Source of the DNA: Gammaproteobacteria bacterium
Lineage (GTDB): Bacteria > Pseudomonadota > Gammaproteobacteria > Steroidobacterales > Steroidobacteraceae
Direction of reading: 5' to 3'
Length of the DNA stretch: 64,000 nt
NCBI GenBank assembly: GCA_025359565.1
Contig: JANYFY010000011.1
Coordinates: forward strand, 1-64,000
The notes beneath the pieces were generated by a model. It was not told the DNA's origin. It did no database searches and saw only the letters and a program-made list of their open reading frames with translations. The translations under genes were made by a program, and so were the position numbers. Below are positions 6,706-14,555 of this stretch, in pieces (the first letter of the stretch is position 1; the number at the start of each line of letters is the position of its first letter).

Positions 6706-9642
6706 TCACCGCACGCGCTCTATCAGCGCAAGGCTCGAACTCTCCTGCTCGCGGTCGAAGATAATTTCCGTGCCGTCCGGCGAAACGTCGAAATCGCCGA
6801 TCACGAAGCTCGAAGGCAGATCGGTGAGCTGCCGCTCCGCGCCCGACTTCGGATCCCACGCCCAAAAATTCTTGTGGGTGTACTCGCCCCGCAAGATGAC
6901 GAGCGACCCAGAGTTGCGCGAAAAAGCCTGGTGTGCACCCCGCGTCAGGATAAGACTCGGTATACCGTACGGTCTGCCATCGGGGGCCGAGGCGCGCACC
7001 GGAAATGTCGTGCCGACGTCTGCGCCCGAATAAATGAAGTACTGGCCGTCCGGCGACCAGACGGGATCGACGGAATACTCCGATGCCATGGACTGCGGTG
7101 GGCTGCCGTCAAGGAAGATCCTGGCCAGGCGCGGTTCACCGTCGCGCACGATGGAACTGACGATCGACTGTGAATCAGGCGCCCAGGCGAGAGTGCCGCG
7201 CAGCGCGAGCGACGCGGCCACCACTCTCGCGTGTCCGCCATCATTGTCAATGACAACCAACTGCGTTTCGTCGTGCCGATCGACGGTGAACGCAATACGC
7301 CGACCGTCCGGTGCGATGGCGGGAGCTGCGACGCGATCAGCCTGCGCGTCGCTCCACAGTTCAGTGGTGGTTCCTTTCGCCAGCTTCCAGATGCCGCGTC
7401 GGCCTCCACCGGTCGAAGCAAACGCGATGTAATCGGGACCGAAGCGCGGTGCAACGGCGCTCTGAATCGCTGGCGCAACGCGTACCGCCGTATTCGATGG
7501 CGGCCGGTCGCCGCCAACCGTCACACTCCAGAGGTCTGAGCGAGCATTGGCGACAGTGGCGACCAGGCGCATGCGGTTCGCGCTCGCCGCGAGCGAAGTG
7601 TACCGTTCCAAACCAAAGCTCGCCCGGTGTGTGCTTTTTCGCAGCACATCCATGGCATACAACCATGGTCCAGAACCATCGGCGTCGGTGGCCAGATAGA
7701 TGAGCGTTCCTGCATCCAGCAAGACGGGGTAGGTGACCCGTGAATTGTGAAACGACAGACGCTCGACTCCCGTGCCCGAGGGTCGCATCCGCCACAGGTC
7801 CCAGATTCCCGTCGACGGCACACCGCGGACGAAATAAATATAATTGCCGTCAGGCGACCAGGTCGGAAAGTGGCAGTGAACGCCCGCCGGCGCGACGTAG
7901 ATACGGTGCGCCGTCGCTTCTTCCTTGGCACGCACAAAAAATGGATCTCCCGGCGCTGTGGTATGAAATACCAGGCGTGAGCGGTCAGGGGACCAGTCGA
8001 ACTCGGCGATTTCCGGCAGATACGGTTGCAACGGACCGCCCACGGTCGGTATGCCCAACACGTTGACGTCGTCGGACCGGGAGCCGTCGCCCTTGCGCGT
8101 CCAGAGCGTAACCAGTCTATCGTCGGGAGAGAAGGCGACCGCGCGCAGAGCCGAATTGCTCATGTCGTGTAGCTGACCGTTCGTGAGGTTCCGATAACGG
8201 TTACTGCCGATCTCCGTCAACCACGCGTCCAGATGTCCGTCGCGGTCGGCGAGAAATGCGATGGATCGGCCGTCATGTGATATCGCGGCCGCCTGTTCGG
8301 TACCCGCGAAATCCGTGAGGCGTAGAAATTTGGAGTCCGCCAGCGGGTTGCGCCAGAGTTCGGAAGATGGGTGTAGCCGACCCCAGAGGAGGAACGCTAC
8401 GGCGACCAGCGTGGCGACGGCCGCGCTGAAAGTAACACCCACGGCAGCTTTATTACGCCGCGCGAATTTGCGTAAACCATCGGTGAGGCGAGCGGGCATT
8501 GCCCCGACTGGTTTGCCGTCGAGGTAGCACTGCAGATCCTGCGCCAGGGCCACAGCGCTCGGGTAGCGCTGCGCCGGGTCCTTGGCCAGCGCCTTGAGTA
8601 CAATGGCATCCAAATCGCCGAGCAGTTGCCGGGAAAGCTTTTCCGGTGTCGTGCCGCGGACCGCGGTCGCTTGGGAATCGCCCTGCGCGCTAGGTTTTCT
8701 GACCTCCGCCGTGGCCGCGGCCTGCTCGAGAAATCCGATCGATGCGGCACTCTTCAGCCGGTAGGGGCGAACGCCGGTCAGCACCTCGTACAGCAGAACG
8801 CCGAGCGAATAAACGTCGCTGCGGGCATCGAGCGGATCGCCGCTCAGCAACTCGGGGCTCGCATAGTCCGGGGTCACAGCGCGGCCGTAGACATTCGTGA
8901 GCTGGGTCCGCTGCGCGTCCGCTTCCATCAGTGTCGCCACACCGAAGTCGAGCAGCCGCACCTGTCCCGATTCGGTCACCAGCACGTTAGAGGGCTTGAT
9001 GTCTCGGTGGATGACGCCCTTCTCGTGCGCATATTGAACCGCCACAAGCACCTGCAGGACCAATTCCAGGCGCGAGGAGATCACGAGGCAATGCGCATCA
9101 CACCAATCCGTCAACGCGCGACCGTTCACATATTCCATCGACAAATACGGCAACCCGTAGGGATCGACTCCGGCATCGTATAGACGCGCGACATACGGAT
9201 GCTCCAAACTGGCCAGGATGTCGCACTCCCGGGCGAAGCGATCCTTCAGATCGGCGCGCAGGCAGCTCAGGAGCGGAAACTTCAAGGCGACCTCGCGTTT
9301 TAAGGCGCCATCGGCACGTCGGCCCAACCAAACCTCGGCCATGCCCCCCTTCCCTAACTTCCGAATCAATTGGTAAGGGCCTACGTGCGCACCCGGATGA
9401 AGGCCGCTCTCGCCGATGGCACTCGCCACCTCGACAGCCGCGAATGCCGGAAGCGTCGCCAGTGCCTCGACTTCCGCCGCCTGAACCTCGTTGGGCAATA
9501 GGGCGTCGTGAAGGGCTTGGGCTAGATCCCGGTGTTCTGGCGATAACTCCTCAAGCCAGGCGCGGCGCCCATCGACGTCGAGTGGCAGTGCCTCATCAAG
9601 CAGTCGACTCATCACGGCCATCTGAGCGATGGATAGCCCCAT
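6706..9642 (-). CDS. Membrane Ser/Thr protein kinase with WD40-like beta-propeller sensor
   Basis: A 978-residue Hanks-type kinase. Residues about 90-360 form the kinase domain, with GKGGMAEV (97-104), VALK (Lys121), HRDIKPSN (212-219) and DFG (232-234) all intact. One transmembrane helix lies near 395-420, then about 550 residues of PD40/TolB-like propeller repeats (SPDG, WSPDG, APDG motifs) that would face the periplasm. The layout suggests a receptor kinase that senses something outside and phosphorylates cytoplasmic targets. The first 85 residues are a helical stretch seen in kinases paired with ECF sigma factors. It starts 28 bases after the sigma factor gene on the same strand, so the two are probably one operon. 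Confidence 0.9.
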   Translation of the reverse strand: MGLSIAQMAVMSRLLDEALPLDVDGRRAWLEELSPEHRDLAQALHDALLPNEVQAAEVEALATLPAFAAVEVASAIGESGLHPGAHVGPYQLIRKLGKGGMAEVWLGRRADGALKREVALKFPLLSCLRADLKDRFARECDILASLEHPYVARLYDAGVDPYGLPYLSMEYVNGRALTDWCDAHCLVISSRLELVLQVLVAVQYAHEKGVIHRDIKPSNVLVTESGQVRLLDFGVATLMEADAQRTQLTNVYGRAVTPDYASPELLSGDPLDARSDVYSLGVLLYEVLTGVRPYRLKSAASIGFLEQAAATAEVRKPSAQGDSQATAVRGTTPEKLSRQLLGDLDAIVLKALAKDPAQRYPSAVALAQDLQCYLDGKPVGAMPARLTDGLRKFARRNKAAVGVTFSAAVATLVAVAFLLWGRLHPSSELWRNPLADSKFLRLTDFAGTEQAAAISHDGRSIAFLADRDGHLDAWLTEIGSNRYRNLTNGQLHDMSNSALRAVAFSPDDRLVTLWTRKGDGSRSDDVNVLGIPTVGGPLQPYLPEIAEFDWSPDRSRLVFHTTAPGDPFFVRAKEEATAHRIYVAPAGVHCHFPTWSPDGNYIYFVRGVPSTGIWDLWRMRPSGTGVERLSFHNSRVTYPVLLDAGTLIYLATDADGSGPWLYAMDVLRKSTHRASFGLERYTSLAASANRMRLVATVANARSDLWSVTVGGDRPPSNTAVRVAPAIQSAVAPRFGPDYIAFASTGGGRRGIWKLAKGTTTELWSDAQADRVAAPAIAPDGRRIAFTVDRHDETQLVVIDNDGGHARVVAASLALRGTLAWAPDSQSIVSSIVRDGEPRLARIFLDGSPPQSMASEYSVDPVWSPDGQYFIYSGADVGTTFPVRASAPDGRPYGIPSLILTRGAHQAFSRNSGSLVILRGEYTHKNFWAWDPKSGAERQLTDLPSSFVIGDFDVSPDGTEIIFDREQESSSLALIERVR

Positions 9643-9670
9643 GAAGACCTAGCACTCACCGGTCATTGGC

Positions 9671-10222
9671 TCACCGCAGGGCCGCGGCGAGAATCAAACG
9701 CGCCCTCTCCCAGTCGCGTTGCACCGTGCGTTCGGTAATCTCGAGCGTCTCTGCAATTTCGCGCTCGCTGTAACCCCCGAAGTAGCGCATCTGCGCCACC
9801 TGTGCCAAGCGAGGGTCCGCTTTTTCCAAATCCTCCAACGCCTCGTGCACGTCGAGCACTATTTTTTCGCTATCTGCGACATGGCTCGTGAGGCCGGTCG
9901 ATAAAGTCAACGAAGGTCCGCCGCCACTGCGCTTCTGTGCCATCCGCTCTCGGACGCTGTTGACGATGACAGAGCGCATGATCTGCGAGGCATAACCGAA
10001 AAACGCCCGTCGGTCCTTGACCCGCAGCTCTCCGATGCGTACGAACCGCAAATAGGACTCGTGGACCAGTCCGGTGGTGTCCAAGAGAACGTTGCGTCCC
10101 CCGCCCCGTAAACGCGATTGCGCCAGGCGGTGAAGGTCGGCATAGGCGGCTGCGAACAACGCATCGCGGGCCTCGGTGCCCCCGCCTTGAATTTGTTCGA
10201 GCAGCACGGTGAGCTGACCCAT
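9671..10222 (-). CDS. ECF sigma-70 factor (ECF43-like, kinase-linked)
   Basis: Codes for 183 residues from the ATG at 10222, chosen because GAGG lies six bases upstream and the family domain begins there (MGQLTVLLEQ); a longer in-frame start at 10297 adds 25 residues of no family character. The sigma region 2 (SYLRFVRIGELRVKDRRAFFGYASQIMR) and region 4 helix-turn-helix (GGYSEREIAETLEITERTV) are clear. ECF factors of this type in gammaproteobacteria and planctomycetes occur beside Ser/Thr kinases instead of anti-sigma factors, matching the kinase gene downstream. It is therefore likely controlled by phosphorylation. The target promoter is unknown. Confidence 0.88.
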   Translation of the reverse strand: MGQLTVLLEQIQGGGTEARDALFAAAYADLHRLAQSRLRGGGRNVLLDTTGLVHESYLRFVRIGELRVKDRRAFFGYASQIMRSVIVNSVRERMAQKRSGGGPSLTLSTGLTSHVADSEKIVLDVHEALEDLEKADPRLAQVAQMRYFGGYSEREIAETLEITERTVQRDWERARLILAAALR

Positions 10223-10342
10223 CGAATACCTCGGCGTCCTGCATTGGGTTTGACGAGGGGGAAGGATAACACGTGCTCGATCGGGACCGATCCGCATGTC
10301 GTGTTTGGCTGTTAAACCGTGTCCTTATGGGTGAGGTTACGA

Positions 10343-10354
10343 TTCGTTAACGAA
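10343..10354. promoter_or_regulatory. Perfect 12-bp palindrome, possible operator
   Basis: TTCGTTAACGAA is a perfect palindrome 22 bases before the start of the secreted phosphatase-like gene and in the gap shared with the divergent sigma factor. Its position suggests a repressor or activator site. No matching regulator is identified, and a chance palindrome is possible. Confidence 0.35.
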
Positions 10355-10376
10355 CAGACAGCAGGAGTAACATAAT

Positions 10377-11648
10377 ATGACTGGCACACGCCAAATTCTC
10401 ACGATCATGGGGCTTACATTGGGCTTGGCGATCAGCTCAGCAGCCCCTGCACAGAACGCCGTCGCTAATTGGCACGCCATCACGGAGTCCACCGTGGTGG
10501 CCACCGCAAAGAAATCCCCAAGCGTCTCGCTGGTGTATTTCGCCTACGTCGATGTGGCCATGTACGACGCGGTCAATTCAATTGGCGGCCATTTCAAGCC
10601 GTTCGCTGTCGATGTCAATGCGCCACGGGGCGCATCGCGAGATGCCGCGGCCGCCACCGCGGCACATGATGTATTGGTGCATTACTTCCCGACCCAGGCG
10701 CCGACCTTGAATGCCGATTTGGTCGCTTCGATGGCCGCCATTGTGGACGGCCAGGCGAAGACCGACGGCATTAGTGTCGGCAAAGCCGTGGCGGCACAAT
10801 GGCTTGCGCTGCGCACGGGCGACGGTCTTGAGGTGCCTGTTGTCTATGTCTGGGGGCATGGTCCGGGAATCTGGCAGCCGGTACCGACGTATCCTGCGCC
10901 TCCGCCCAATACACCGCCGCCGCCCGCGGCGCCATGGCAGGCGTCGTTCAAGCCTTTCTCACTGCTCAGCGCAGATCAGTTCCTGAGTGAGGTCCCCCCG
11001 CCTCCGTCCTTGACCAGTGCGACGTTTACTCGGGACTTCAATCGCACCAAGGCCTATGGCGCTCTCAACAGCAGCGTGCGCACGCCGGAACAGACCGAGA
11101 TCGGGCGGTTCTGGACGGACAATCCGGCCGCGCAATATAGCCGGGCATTGCGCGCCTTGATCGCGAGCGAGAACTTGGACACCGCGAGCGCGGCAAGGCT
11201 TGGCGCCATGTCTTTCGTCGCGCTGGCCGATGCCGCCACCGCCTGTTTCAACGCGAAATATCACTATGCGTTCTGGCGCCCCTACACCGCGATCCATGAT
11301 GCGGACACCGACAGCAATCCAGCCACCGTGGCAGATCCAAATTGGGTACCGCTTGCGGTGACGCCGGGGCACCCAGAGTATCCGGCCGCCCACGGCTGTA
11401 TCACTGCAGCGCTCACGGATACCTTGACCGCTTATTTCGACACGGAGGAGGTGCCGTTCACCGTCACCAGCACCGTCACTGGCACCACACACGTTTTCAG
11501 TAATATTGAGGACGTCGTGACCGAGGTGGACAACGCACGGATCTATGGCGGCATGCACTTCCATCATTCGGTGAAGGAAGGCAATAAGCTCGGTAGTCGG
11601 GTCGCCGACCACATGCTCAGAACTCGATTCCAACCCAAGGACGAATAA
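10377..11648 (+). CDS. Secreted vanadium-dependent haloperoxidase-like / PAP2-superfamily protein
   Basis: Codes for 423 residues with a signal peptide (about residues 1-25, cleavage after APAQ). The C-terminal half carries the three-part active site of vanadium haloperoxidases and PAP2 acid phosphatases: KYHYAFWRP (Lys and Arg-Pro), HPEYPAAHG (the histidine after the small-residue loop) and YGGMHFHHSVKEG (second histidine). A proline-rich insert lies around residues 170-190. The bound cofactor could be vanadate (halide oxidation) or the enzyme could act as a phosphatase; sequence alone does not decide. The ATG is preceded by AGGAG at 5-10 bases. It is divergent from the sigma factor-kinase pair and followed by a strong hairpin. 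Confidence 0.85.
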   Translation: MTGTRQILTIMGLTLGLAISSAAPAQNAVANWHAITESTVVATAKKSPSVSLVYFAYVDVAMYDAVNSIGGHFKPFAVDVNAPRGASRDAAAATAAHDVLVHYFPTQAPTLNADLVASMAAIVDGQAKTDGISVGKAVAAQWLALRTGDGLEVPVVYVWGHGPGIWQPVPTYPAPPPNTPPPPAAPWQASFKPFSLLSADQFLSEVPPPPSLTSATFTRDFNRTKAYGALNSSVRTPEQTEIGRFWTDNPAAQYSRALRALIASENLDTASAARLGAMSFVALADAATACFNAKYHYAFWRPYTAIHDADTDSNPATVADPNWVPLAVTPGHPEYPAAHGCITAALTDTLTAYFDTEEVPFTVTSTVTGTTHVFSNIEDVVTEVDNARIYGGMHFHHSVKEGNKLGSRVADHMLRTRFQPKDE

Positions 11649-11662
11649 GGAGGCATAAAGAA

Positions 11663-11692
11663 GAGCGGGCCGCGGCACGACGCGGCCCGCTC
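11663..11692 (+). terminator. Strong hairpin after the haloperoxidase-like gene
   Basis: A perfect 12-bp stem GAGCGGGCCGCG / CGCGGCCCGCTC with a 6-base loop, starting 14 bases after the stop codon. It lacks a clear T tract, so it may act as a weak or factor-assisted terminator or as an mRNA 3' end stabiliser. Confidence 0.65.
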
Positions 11693-11791
11693 CAGGGGTG
11701 GGGTGATGGGGGCGACGGACGGTGTCATCCGCAATTATTCGACCGTGGGAGCTGACGCTCAATCATCGATGCCGGGAAGGGTTTCCGTGGC

Positions 11792-12167
11792 ATGATGTCA
11801 CGCATGCTGAGAATCGCCGCCGCGATAGCCTCTCTGACCTGCGATGGTGTGCGCTGGCTGTGGCTGACCTTGCGCTCCACTTCAGCTGTTGAGGCCGAGA
11901 ATCTGTTGCTCCAACGTCAATTGGCGCTGTACATAGCGCGCGGCGTAATGCCCGCCGGATCGATTCGATGACGCGCATCGCGCTCACGGTCCTGTCGGGA
12001 TTTTTTACCTGGCGAGATGCACTGGTCGTCGTCCGTCCGGAAACGCTGCTGCATTGGCATCGACAGGGACGGGAGTTGTTCTAGCGGTTGACATCGCGGC
12101 CGGGTCGCCCGCCGATTCCGTCTCGGCTGCAGGGGCTGATCCGGCAAATGGCTCGTGAGAATCCCTA
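11792..12167 (+). pseudogene. Broken integrase-core transposase, N-terminal remnant
   Basis: Translation from the ATG at 11792 gives the N-terminal region of IS-type integrase-core transposases, including AENLLLQRQLALY. After GVMP the frame is lost by what looks like a one-base deletion (around 11951-11956) and stops at 11969. The next frame continues the same family text (RRIDSMTRIALTVLSGFF, LLHWHRQGRELF). A TAG at 12082 replaces the usual Trp, and the text then runs on through SRPGRPPIPSRL and ARENP. It ends at about 12167, where a toxin gene's 3' end begins. The catalytic DDE core is absent. It is a dead relic with three lesions: frameshift, nonsense and truncation. Confidence 0.8.
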
Positions 12168-12169
12168 AC

Positions 12170-12592
12170 TTAGTTCCGGATGTTGGTCGCACTGGCACGG
12201 AATGCAGCGGCCGCGCGACGCATCAGCGAGGGATGCAACATGCCGACCTTGGGTTGCTCCCCGTGGGGAGCTCCCGGGGGTACGCTGAAATACGCGTCAT
12301 TGAAATACAATTCCAGCCGTCGTGTAAGGTCGAACTTCGTGTCGTAGGACAGACCCGCCGCGCGAAACGCCGCGCCGTCTGTTCTGCCAATCACAAACTC
12401 ACCGGCGTAGAGCAGGGTCACCTTTTGACTGGTACCGTAGGCCACCACTACCGAAAACTCCGGTGCTCGGTCATCGAACACCGTCAAAACAAGTGCCGGC
12501 CGCGGCTTCTCGGCAGGCTTCGTCTGTAACTCCTGGGGAAAGTGACACCAAACGATGTCACCCGCGAGCGGCTGTTTCCACCAGAAAGCCAC
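12170..12592 (-). CDS. PemK/MazF-type toxin
   Basis: Codes for 140 residues with the PemK/MazF pattern near the N-terminus: GDIVWCHFPQ, then KPRPALVLTVFDD and VVVAYGTSQK. Family members are mRNA-cutting endoribonucleases that fold as small SH3-like barrels. The GTG start at 12592 follows directly on the TGA of the upstream antitoxin gene, so translation is probably coupled and the ratio of the two proteins set by that coupling. It is about 20-30 residues longer than classical MazF, with an Ala-rich C-terminus. The gene's 3' end abuts the broken transposase relic. Confidence 0.8.
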   Translation of the reverse strand: MAFWWKQPLAGDIVWCHFPQELQTKPAEKPRPALVLTVFDDRAPEFSVVVAYGTSQKVTLLYAGEFVIGRTDGAAFRAAGLSYDTKFDLTRRLELYFNDAYFSVPPGAPHGEQPKVGMLHPSLMRRAAAAFRASATNIRN

Positions 12593-12907
12593 TCAGAACA
12601 GGCTGGAGCTTATCGATTTTGATTGACCTTGGGGCACACGCGCCTTCAGGGCCTTGATCATTCGAGCGCTCACCGGGCCGTCGTCCGCATCATAGGCCGG
12701 TATAAAGTCTTCGGCGAGCTTCCGCAGCGCCTGGTGGATCACTTGCGTCTCGGGGATAGCGAGGATCGCGGCGAGTTTCCGCAGTGTTTCGGCGCTCACC
12801 CCGCTCGATGAGTCCGACCGCCGCAGCCGAAAAAGTAACGTCTTGGGCGACGTACGGGCTTTATCGGCTTTGCGTTGAAGAGGGCGCGATCGAGCTCTGA
12901 CAACCAT
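12593..12907 (-). CDS. Antitoxin of the PemK-like pair
   Basis: Codes for 104 residues from the ATG at 12907. That start is chosen because GGAG lies 7 bases upstream and an inverted repeat sits just beyond it; a start 11 codons earlier would run through the operator. The N-terminus is strongly basic (VVRARSRPLQRKADK) and a central segment (SAETLRKLAAILAIPETQVIHQALRKLA) looks like a ribbon-helix-helix or short helical DNA-binding unit; the tail is acidic then basic. Its identity is inferred mainly from the order antitoxin-toxin with zero spacing to a PemK-like gene. It should neutralise the toxin and repress the operon. Confidence 0.7.
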   Translation of the reverse strand: MVVRARSRPLQRKADKARTSPKTLLFRLRRSDSSSGVSAETLRKLAAILAIPETQVIHQALRKLAEDFIPAYDADDGPVSARMIKALKARVPQGQSKSISSSLF

Positions 12908-12919
12908 GTGCGTCTCCGA

Positions 12920-12940
12920 GTGATATATAAAACATATCAC
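12920..12940 (-). promoter_or_regulatory. Inverted repeat upstream of the antitoxin gene, likely operator
   Basis: GTGATAT-N7-ATATCAC, a perfect 7-bp inverted repeat with an AT-rich spacer, 12 bases upstream of the antitoxin start. Toxin-antitoxin operons are normally autoregulated by the antitoxin binding such a site; that role is inferred. Confidence 0.55.
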
Positions 12941-12991
12941 GTCTATCGCGCGCTGTCCATCCGAGTGTCTATACTTCCTCCGCGCATTAAT

Positions 12992-13480
12992 TCAATACAC
13001 CTCGCGTTGATAAATTCTCGACGCCGCGCCGGGGAACACGCCGAAGGTGGCCATGCCGGTGGGATTGGCATTCGCTCCGGAACTGACATTCCATAAATAT
13101 TGCAGCCACACGGGAGCCAATGCCGTTACCGTCACTGCGCCTGAGTGACCGCTGCCCGGCGCGGCGAGATACAAGTTAAAATCGCCCGCCAAGGGCGCGC
13201 TGAGGTATTTCTGCGCACTGCTCGCAGCGGCCGCGCAACCCTGGCCCGACGCACCGGGGCTGCCGCTGTCGCGCACGCAAGTCTGGCCGTTTTGGAGATT
13301 CGGCTGATAGTTACTGAATGCGAGAGTGGGCGCCACCGTACACACATCGTCGGTGTTCGTGACAAACCCGAGCGAATTGCTCGCGTAATACTGCGTGGTC
13401 AGCGCCATGGGCAGGTCCAACAATTCCGAACCCACGACATTTTTAAGCGCCAGCCGTCCGTAGCGCTGTACGGGGTGCAC
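12992..13480 (-). pseudogene. C-terminal fragment of an MshQ-like DUF6701 protein
   Basis: About 155 residues match the C-terminal end of DUF6701 (MSHA pilus biogenesis MshQ-like) proteins in order: RYGRLALKNVVGSELLDLP, a FVTNTDDVC segment, LSNYQ-like and NGQTC motifs, a GDFNLYLAAPG block, and the terminal NPTGMATFGVFPG and IYQREVY. Normal proteins are many hundreds of residues longer with a signal peptide. Here nothing of the family is visible upstream of about 13,470, where the sequence becomes AT-rich. The fragment is therefore cut at its 5' side and very likely not functional. Its natural stop is retained. It probably marks a rearrangement or island junction. Confidence 0.75.
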
Positions 13481-13798
13481 TTGTTTTTGATGTAATTAGT
13501 AACGGTAGAAAATGCCGTAAAATATAGAGGCCGTGGTCGATAACATTTTGATAATTAATTGTTTTCTGTTACCGCTTTTGCGCAGACGCGTACCCATAAG
13601 AATCAAGCAGTTGTTAGCGCGGGCCGACTCCAAAAATGAGCCCTTTTCGAAATTCTAACTAATTGAATTATCTGGTATTGGCGCGACGCAAAATGGCGAA
13701 CAGGAAATCACGCAAAATCAGCCCTATACGCTGCCCGCCCCTATAAAATCCGAGAAACTCTACCGTCTGTTTTGGCAGTAAAAACAAGCCTACCCCGG
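13481..13798. other. AT-rich gap at the compositional junction, no gene seen
   Basis: About 320 bases with no plausible gene. The sequence changes from GC-rich (left) to visibly AT-rich, and both flanking genes read leftward. I see no terminal repeat, tRNA or attachment core that would explain the join. Confidence 0.5.
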
Positions 13799-14491
13799 TT
13801 AGGTAATCGGCGCCAGTAATCCCGCATCATCCTCGTTAATCGAATTAACCCGGGGACTAACCGGATAGGCATGCATCCAATGGGCCTTGTAAGGCTCCAA
13901 CGCAGCCTGGGCCTCGTCAGCGGTTCCGTGCAACCATGTGGCATAGTCCTTACGCCTTAAAATTGCAGGCATGCGCTTATGGGTCGGTACCACTTCCCTC
14001 ATGAGCTCATTGGCGGGCACGCAAACCACCGAGCAACTTTCGACGACCTCGTCCTCTTCAGTTACGGATCGATCCCAGAGCGCAGCGATACCGAAGACAG
14101 ATCGGCCAGCGACTTCAACAAAATAGGGCTGTCGATATTTATCATCGGTAAGCTTCCACACATAGTATCCCGCAGCAGGCAATATACAGCGCTGTCCGGC
14201 CAGCCAGGGCGCCTCGTAGATGATAGAGCGCTTGATGTCATTGCTTTTGAGCCATAAAGTCTGCCCTGGCACAGGCTTGCCCTCGGCCCATGCAGGTATG
14301 AGCCCCCAACGCATCATCACTGCTTCGGATCTTGTGTCGTGCACACGTATCGCGGGCACATACTGATCACCGCCTACATTAAACTTTAGTTCGAATTTCC
14401 ACCAGGCATTTGCGGGCAGAAATTCTCTTTCCGCAGCCTCCAACTCAGGCAATGCATAGCGCTCAAACATAACACGGGTCGTCAGTGGCAT
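13799..14491 (-). CDS. SRAP/YedK-family protein lacking catalytic Cys and Glu
   Basis: Codes for 230 residues from the ATG at 14491. The SRAP fold (HMCES/YedK, shielding of abasic sites in single-stranded DNA) is recognisable by MRWGLIPAW, the substrate-loop region LKSNDIKRS, RCILPAAGYYVWK, FGIAALWD and the THKRMPAIL block with His171. Active members begin MCGRY, where Cys2 links to the abasic site; here the aligned position reads MFERY (Phe9), seven residues in from the start. The catalytic Glu of GFYEW is also replaced by Val111. The protein can hardly form the usual thiazolidine crosslink. Either it has decayed or it binds DNA without the chemistry. It is monocistronic, convergent with nothing and downstream of cbbR. 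Confidence 0.85.
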   Translation of the reverse strand: MPLTTRVMFERYALPELEAAEREFLPANAWWKFELKFNVGGDQYVPAIRVHDTRSEAVMMRWGLIPAWAEGKPVPGQTLWLKSNDIKRSIIYEAPWLAGQRCILPAAGYYVWKLTDDKYRQPYFVEVAGRSVFGIAALWDRSVTEEDEVVESCSVVCVPANELMREVVPTHKRMPAILRRKDYATWLHGTADEAQAALEPYKAHWMHAYPVSPRVNSINEDDAGLLAPIT

Positions 14492-14555
14492 GTTCAAGGG
14501 TGCTCATTGTTATATTATGCAACAACTTTAGGGTCAGGTATCGAGACCTTTTTGG

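Noticed and set aside
10959-11762. Long minus-strand frame (267 codons) opposite the haloperoxidase-like gene
   Set aside because: The plus-strand gene has a signal peptide and all active-site motifs; the minus frame has no family features.
12082-12084. In-frame TAG read as pyrrolysine
   Set aside because: It lies in a frameshifted transposase relic at a position that is normally Trp; the two mttB genes have no internal TAG, so nothing here needs pyrrolysine.
13481-13798. Attachment site or tRNA at the compositional junction
   Set aside because: No tRNA-like cloverleaf or repeat of a core sequence on the other side was seen.
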